Assembly (NCBI RefSeq): GCF_014905175.1
Contig: NC_057788.1
Span: 22,104,154 to 22,168,153, forward strand
Direction of reading: 5' to 3'
DNA: 64,000 nucleotides
Origin: Aphidius gifuensis
Lineage: Eukaryota; Arthropoda; Insecta; Hymenoptera; Braconidae
Both the position numbers and the translations under genes were made by a program. Positions 57,436-64,000 of this stretch are shown piece after piece (the first letter of the stretch is position 1; each line of letters begins with the position of its first letter). A model generated the notes under the pieces. The model searched no databases. It saw nothing but the letters and a program-made list of their open reading frames with translations, and was not told the DNA's origin.

Positions 57436-59110
57436 AAGTTTAGTTACTACTGAGATGAGTGGACCTCCTGGGCAAATGACATGTCTTTACCAATTGAACG
57501 AGATCAAATTCAAGTACAACAACAACAGCAACAACAACAAAAGCATCAAACACAATTGCAACAACAAGTACTTCAGATCCAGCAACAACAACAGCAGCAA
57601 CAACAACAACAACAGTTGCAGCAACAGCAACAGTTATTACTACTGCAACGTTCAACGCCAATTCATGACCAGCAACAAATTAATACTGTGTCTGGCTAAT
57701 TAATTAAGGAGGACATATATCAACAAAAATAAATAATAATAAATTGTTATTATTAACAAACGCCCAATGGAGGTACACAGCAAAAATACTCGCTATCTCA
57801 GCAGTACAATTTATTCAATAAATAATCAAACGGACAATACTCTGTAAAACTTGAGAGTGGATTGCTTAATTTTCACTCAATTATAGTTCAGTCATTCAAT
57901 AATTATAAAAATAATTAAATGAAGGGATAATATTACCAAATAAGTTTAATGAAAATTAATTGATGAATTTTTAAAATATCATTAAATGACTTTTTGGTTT
58001 AATAATCACGTCAACAACATTTAATCTATCGTGAAAAAAAAGCAGGGCTATTTTCCTGTAGTATTTAAAAAAAAAATAAAACAAAATTTTTTTTTTAACC
58101 CGGGACAAATATAAAATACCAGGTATATTTTCGCCCGAAAACGTGCCATAGTAATAAAACAAGATACTGCTAATCATCAAAATATTTAAAAGTAATAAAC
58201 CTTAGTGATATATCAGATGATTACACTGACGTTTTATGAGCCAAGTACAAGAGTCGAGTGCCAAGGTGATATTGATGGTTAAATATTACGGGTGATACCA
58301 TCATTATCTACTAGAATAACCAGCTGGACTCAGCTTATAATTAAATAATATAATAATTGAATAACCATTTGTAGAAAATTTTTAAAAAATTAATCTACAT
58401 AAAAATGGATAAATTCATAACAAAGAAGAGGAAATGATTAAAATAAATAAAATAATAATCAACGTATGATTAAATCAAGTCAATCACACAAATGACTAAT
58501 TTAAATTTAAAAAACAAAATAATCATTGCTAAAATGAAAATAAAAATTTACCCAATGTTCACATTAATTTGACACTTTACAAGAGCAATACAGAAAGACA
58601 TTTTTTAAAAATGTAATTAAAATTCAGTGCATAATAAAAATTACGACAATTGCGTGTACTAAAATAATACATATGGAATAATAATAATATTAATAAATAT
58701 AAATAAAATATATATAAATTTTAAAAAAGTGCTTGGCATGGCACCATAAATTATTAGTACATAAGACGAACAAGCAAAATATATATAATTAACATCAACT
58801 ATATTATATAATAATAAAAAGAAAAAATACTTTATAAATTATATAATAAAAAAATATATTGACGGATTTCAATAAACGTTGAAAAATATATATTGATGAT
58901 TTAATATATATAATGACAACGTGGTAAATTTTTTTCTACCGTGAATTTGATGATGATTAATTAAAAAAAAAAAATGTTTTTGAAGAGATTAAACAAAAAT
59001 ATTAATAATAATTAAATATTAAATATTATTATATATAAATATACATTATTAAATATAGTAATCTATGATGGAATTTTAGACTTAAATATATATAATATAG
59101 ACTGAATAAA
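57436..59110 (+). other. Probable 3' UTR
   Basis: It follows the TGA at 57433. The first 260 bp contain a CAA/CAG-rich stretch (57517-57645) in the same frame as the CDS but after a second TGA. The rest is AT-rich. AATAAA occurs at 57728, 57817, 58871 and 59105; the last is followed by TG-rich sequence (59155-59190) and is my pick for the distal poly(A) site, though any of them could be used. Confidence 0.5.
59105..59110 (+). promoter_or_regulatory. Candidate poly(A) signal AATAAA
   Basis: AATAAA within GACTGAATAAATGAGGG, with GT-rich sequence about 50-80 bp downstream. Several other AATAAA copies in this AT-rich DNA make the choice uncertain. Confidence 0.25.
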
Positions 59111-61953
59111 TGAGGGATGTATAAACTTATTCGTCTGGTATATTTAAATCGTTGCATATGTGTATTATTTGTACAAAAGTGCGTGAATGCAGATAGTGTT
59201 TAAATGTTGAATTTAGTATGTTTGGATTTAATATATTCTAGACAAATTTGTTTATATCATCAATTTATAAATGAAATTTTAGAATTTAATAATTAAACAC
59301 AATACAAACAAACAAAATAATTAAAAACAAAAAAATTAATAATAATTGTACGATAAAGTATAAAATAATAATGTAAGTTTTTTGAATGTATGAGGTGATC
59401 TGAGGTCCTGTGATTGTTAATAATCGAAATATTTTTTTATTTCCAAAGGAAGTAAACACGTAAAAAAAATTTCTGCGTCGTTTTGAATCTTTTAGAAAGA
59501 AATTTAAAAATATATACAAAAAAAAATAAATAAAACAAACAAACAAAAAAAAATAAATAAATAAAAAAAAAAACTTTGCAATATAAATATACGTTATGTT
59601 CTTGCAATATAAAACAAAAGATTATATATCTGCTTAAGAATAAAAGAAAAGAACCAAGAGGGGAAAAAATATATATAATGGTTAAGACAAAGTATTAACA
59701 AATTACGTGATTTTCAGATGACGATTGAAGCTCGTAGTTTTTTAATTTATTACCTCGGTGTTTTTTAAAGTTTAAAAGAGATGCTTGGTCATCTGTGCTC
59801 AAAAGAAATTCTTTTTTTTTCTTTTTTTTTCTTATTTCTTTTTTTATCTTCATTGTTTTTAATTTTTAAATTTATTTTTTTTGAGTTTTATCTCAATAGA
59901 AAATGCATATGAATGATCAAACGATAAATTGAGAGAACAAAAAAAAAATTGAAAAAAATTCTTCAAATAAAATATTATTGGATGGAATTATTAATAATTT
60001 GGAAAAAATAAAAAATGAAAAATTGAACACCATGTAAAGAACGAAACTAAAGATATGTTGCTTCATCAAGTTTTATCGAAAAATATATAATACATTATTT
60101 AATTAAAATAAAACAATTATTGATATATTTTTTTTTTTTCAAAATTACATAGATAAAAATTATAATAAAAAAATAAATTATTGTTTTATCAAAATTAAAT
60201 AATTTATAAATATATATATATTTTAAAAAATTATTAATTTATTATGAAATATTCAGCAAATAAAAAATAAACCAAAGTTAGTAAAACGATTGATATAAAT
60301 ATTTCGAATACGTCCGTAAATTATGTAAGGATTTATATTACGTAGATTTTATATTTTTTAAACTCTCGATTGACTTATTATTATTCATAAGAAAAATTAA
60401 AATTAATATATAATGCAATAATGAAAAATATAAAATTAATAATGACGAGAGACAGTGATATATATTATTTTTTATTTTCGAAACAAAAATTAATTTTAAA
60501 AATGAAAAAAAAAAAAAAAAAGGTTTATCAAATTCCTTACAAAATTAATGGACAGTCAATAAATATAACTTGTTAAAATGCACATATCTTTAGATCGATC
60601 TTAAATATCCAATATTAAATTAAGATCTTTCATTTCTAATCAAAAAAACATCTTCAATTTTTTCATTCTTCGAGTTGCATATTTTTTAATCCCTGAGAGC
60701 AGACAAAATCTAGCTGAGTAATTGAAATAACTTTTTTTTTTTTTTTTAAATGTTGAACAAATATTATCAACTAAATTTAAAAAAAAAAAAAAAATAAACA
60801 ATAACATCCACGTTGTAATTACTCAACGACAATGAATTATCAATAAAAAAATATTAAGGTTAGCAAAAAGTGCATCCTGCCGTGAGTCAAGGGTCGCTTT
60901 TCTGAAGTTCTAAACGTTAAAAAATTAATTAATAATCAAGGATAAAATAACAAAAATAAAAAAATCGATCATCAAACAAAAAATTTCAGAAATATCTAAT
61001 GCATCCCTCGGCATGCATTGACGCAAGTATGCCATGGATATGTAAAATATTCAAATCCTTGAAGCAGCAAAATAATGAAAATATATAATAAAAAAAAAAA
61101 TCACACAAATACACAAAAAATAAAAAAATAAAAAACACACAGGTACAATAGTTCGTAGTGTATGTTCTGTAATCGAAGAAAATAAAAAACGAAAAAAACA
61201 AAAAATAATTAAAAAAAAAAAAAAAAAAACAACGTGACGATAACGCCGCGTAAAAAAAAAACTTAAAAAAAAAAAAAAAATAATAATAATATTATTAATA
61301 ATTTACAAATATATTGATTTACATATGCCCGTACTCATAAGGGGGGTTTATGTGGCGCAGGTGCTCTACTAGATTTCTGAGAGTTGATAAAAAAAAATTA
61401 AAAAGCGATAAACAAGATTCAAGGAATACAAGATTGAATGATTAAAAATAATAATGTCAAACATCAATTACTTATTTACTTAAGATTTGATGATTGGTTA
61501 AATGTAAAAAAAAAAAAAACATTTAAAATAATATTCAATTGTGCATTATTATTATGATCATTCAAAAGGTAAAATGATAAAAAAAAAAGGATGAAAATGA
61601 GCAACTCAGATGAATGATAATGAGTATATTAAGCGACTGCAAAACATTACCCCACAAATCATAATCTTAATCTCTTCATGTAAATTGCTAAATGTTTATA
61701 ACTAAAAAAAATTAATGCCATAGCCCGGATGTGCTGGTGTATACTCCCAGCGCATACACTTACAAATAAGACTCGACCGTGAATAAAAATAAAAAAAAAA
61801 ATCCGTAAATCAAATAATTGATATACGGTAATATTGATTCAATAATACCAAGACAACGATATTAAATAAATTAAACAGTGACATTTAAAGTCCATAATTG
61901 ATTGAAAATAAATAAAATACAAGAAGACACAGTTAAATAAAAAAAAAGGATTA

Positions 61954-61985
61954 CATCAACGTTTGTTGCCCACTATACGTTGATG
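61954..61985. repeat. 9-bp-arm hairpin
   Basis: CATCAACGT (61954-61962) and its exact reverse complement ACGTTGATG (61977-61985) flank a 14-base loop. Confidence 0.85.
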
Positions 61986-62006
61986 AAAAATCTTGTAATA
62001 AACCAA

Positions 62007-62045
62007 ATTATCAAATTACGTTCTCCCGTACGTATATTTGATAAT
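62007..62045. repeat. 15-bp-arm imperfect hairpin
   Basis: ATTATCAAATTACGT (62007-62021) pairs with ACGTATATTTGATAAT (62030-62045), with a single-base bulge and an 8-base loop. Confidence 0.85.
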
Positions 62046-63050
62046 ACACATTTCTTAAATACACGGGGTTTTTTTACATTTGATGGTGTATATACTTAAA
62101 GATGGATAAAAACCTCACACAACAATTAGACATCATTTATTCACAAACACTTCACTATACACTTTAAAAGAAAGAGATAATACAATAATACTTTTAACAC
62201 TTAATAACACGCAATACGGATATGTAAAGCCAATTGATTTTGTAAATTGCCCAAATAATTTTCAAACAATTTGATCAATTGATAAAAAAAAAAAAAAACA
62301 AATCAAAATTCATTTAAAAAATTTTTGTAAAACCAATCAAAGGTTTTTAATATTTTTCATTCGGAATTACACTATATGATGTGATATATTAAAATTCGAT
62401 AAATAATTTGGATTATAATTCAATCAAAATTATAAAAAAAAAAAATTAATTTGCAACAAACTTGCGGCCTCTGGCTAACGATTGGATGCAAACTTATATA
62501 TTAAAGTTTGCTCTCCATGCACCCACAACTCCAACAACAACAACAACAACAATGAAAGAAAAAATTTTGAACATGAAAAATGATTAAATTGTAAGTTGAT
62601 AAACATTATTGACAAACAATTAATTGGAAAATTAAATTTCTAATGTTTACAACTGCAATTGTGACATTTTAAAAATAAAACTAGACAATGAACTGACAAA
62701 GCAACGGCTTTATAAAAAGCAAGCAAATATTTAATTTGAAAAAAAAAAACAACAACAACAACATCAACAATATCAAGAACAAATATTGTATTTGTTCTCT
62801 TTTATCAACGGATTATAATTTTTTAATGAAATAACATTACTATGTGGTAACACATGGTTGTACAAAACAAGCTGAACTTTGGCTGAACAATTAAAATGAT
62901 CTGCAAGTTCATAATTTTCAATTTTATCTTGTATATCCATGTGTGGAAAAGAAAAAGAAAAAAAAAGAAAAATAGAAAAAAAAAAAAACCATAAAATGCA
63001 TAACATATATTATACATGAAAAAACCCACAGTCTATAGCAGTGCGAGTGC

Positions 63051-63096
63051 CTCGTCGGCTGATGCGTTTTCACGCATCATCATAGCCCTGACCGAG
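63051..63096. repeat. GC-rich imperfect hairpin
   Basis: The core TGATGCGT/TTTC/ACGCATCA (63060-63079) is perfect. It extends outward through GGC/GCC and CTCG/CGAG with small bulges to 63051-63096. It stands out in AT-rich surroundings. Confidence 0.7.
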
Positions 63097-64000
63097 CCTC
63101 CGTATTTAAAACCGGAATAAGTTGTTTAAATGTTATTATATAATCGAGAGTCATAGTTCTTAAGCCGGTGAGTTTTAATCTCATACTTTTTTAATTCATC
63201 AAATTGGCTATTAAATAATGAGCATTAAATTCTTGTTTAATGTATACAAGAATATTAAATTTTAAAAAAAAAAATAAATAAAATAATAAAATTCTTAACG
63301 TATTATATTATTGAGATTAAAACTGACCGTGTGGCCTATAGATGAAACTAATTATCGACGATCTTAATCATCAATAGTTGTTCCATAAGTCTGTGCCATT
63401 GATTTTTTTAAATATTTATTGTTCTTATGTTCAAAGGAATGATGTATTGATTTTTAATTTATCCATAAACAAACAGAAAAAAAAAATACCCATAATAATG
63501 CCATTTGGCCCTTTGCATGCGTATCCGAGTTGTGTAATAGACCAAAGTTTTATAACTTCATTTAAAAAAAAAAAAAAACTAATAAGCATTATTAAGAAAT
63601 AGAAAAAAAAATCAATACAATACGCATACGTAATTTTTAATTGTATAATATTTTCATGAAATATTATATAAATAGAAAGAAGAAAAAAAAAAACAAACAG
63701 AACTTTTTAACAAGTGGGTGCCTCTGAAATCCATATTATTATTCGTAAAGTTAAACAATTTTTATTGAATATAACTTAGCAAAATAGTTTTTAAAAAAAC
63801 TCATACAATAGTAGAAACAACAGTTATTACAAATCGTGAATTATACAATTATTAAATAAACAAATTAGATATGAAACAGGATTAATTAACTAATAAACAA
63901 TATTACGGTATTAGGGTCTTTTCCGGGATTTCGAAAATTACATAGTAATTTTTAATTAATTAAATTTTTTGTTTTTTAAATTTTATCAATCATTTTAATA

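Larger units (their letters stand above)
59111..64000. other. AT-rich downstream region without genes
   Basis: I found no coding exon. The block has many homopolymers, a CAA repeat near 62530-62550, a tandem hairpin pair (61954-61985, 62007-62045), a GC-rich imperfect hairpin (63051-63096) and a donor-like CCG|GTGAGT at about 63170. It may be more 3' UTR, intergenic DNA, or the edge of a neighbouring gene. Confidence 0.5.

Noticed and set aside
57365..57703. 112-codon Asn-rich frame overlapping the 3' end
   Set aside because: Out-of-frame reading of the CAA/CAG tract; the real frame is defined by six upstream exon junctions.

Overview
The window looks like nuclear DNA from an insect: strongly AT-rich, packed with A/T homopolymers and TA/CA microsatellites, with short GT..AG introns near the 3' end and multi-kilobase introns upstream. 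A holometabolous insect, perhaps a parasitoid wasp, is my guess from style and protein motifs; the sequence alone does not prove the taxon. I see no bacterial-type operons, CRISPR arrays, tRNAs, rRNAs or intact transposons.

The window is dominated by one plus-strand gene encoding a glutamine-rich C2H2 zinc-finger transcription factor. I assembled it from eleven coding exons between 17889 and 57435. Every junction has GT..AG ends and compatible phases, and the chain stays open for about 1182 codons (1173 if a later acceptor is used for one exon). Seven C2H2-type modules lie in the middle. The order is a His/Gln-rich N-terminus, a 33-codon exon (20552-20650) that simple ORF finding misses, fingers 1-2, fingers 3-4, finger 5, fingers 6-7, then four small exons of Gly/Asn/Gln/Ala-rich tail. 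From memory of the finger sequences the best match is insect datilografo (dati, Drosophila CG2052); this needs a database check.

A second, shorter start is visible. A 65-codon exon at 32304-32498 begins with a well-placed ATG, ends in phase 0 at a GT donor, and can join the same acceptor (35250) as the long form. Two N-termini on one zinc-finger body are therefore likely: a long Q-rich form and a short Pro-rich form of about 684 residues.

Layout: 1-14500 is upstream or 5' intronic DNA with a possible A-rich leader exon (5897-6756), a G-quadruplex motif and palindromic E-boxes. 14560-14800 is a CpG-rich promoter-like island. 16406-17888 is an A-rich leader with a good acceptor at its 5' edge. 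17889-57435 is the coding gene with large introns holding GC-rich islands, hairpins and Pho/YY1-like sites. From 57436 comes a probable 3' UTR, which opens with a Gln-codon-rich stretch in the same frame but after two stop codons. 60000-64000 is AT-rich with unusual hairpins.

I do not see a convincing wholly new multi-gene system. The most interesting features are the alternative N-termini, the run of interchangeable symmetric exons, the tandem in-frame splice sites at finger 4, and the structured non-coding islands.
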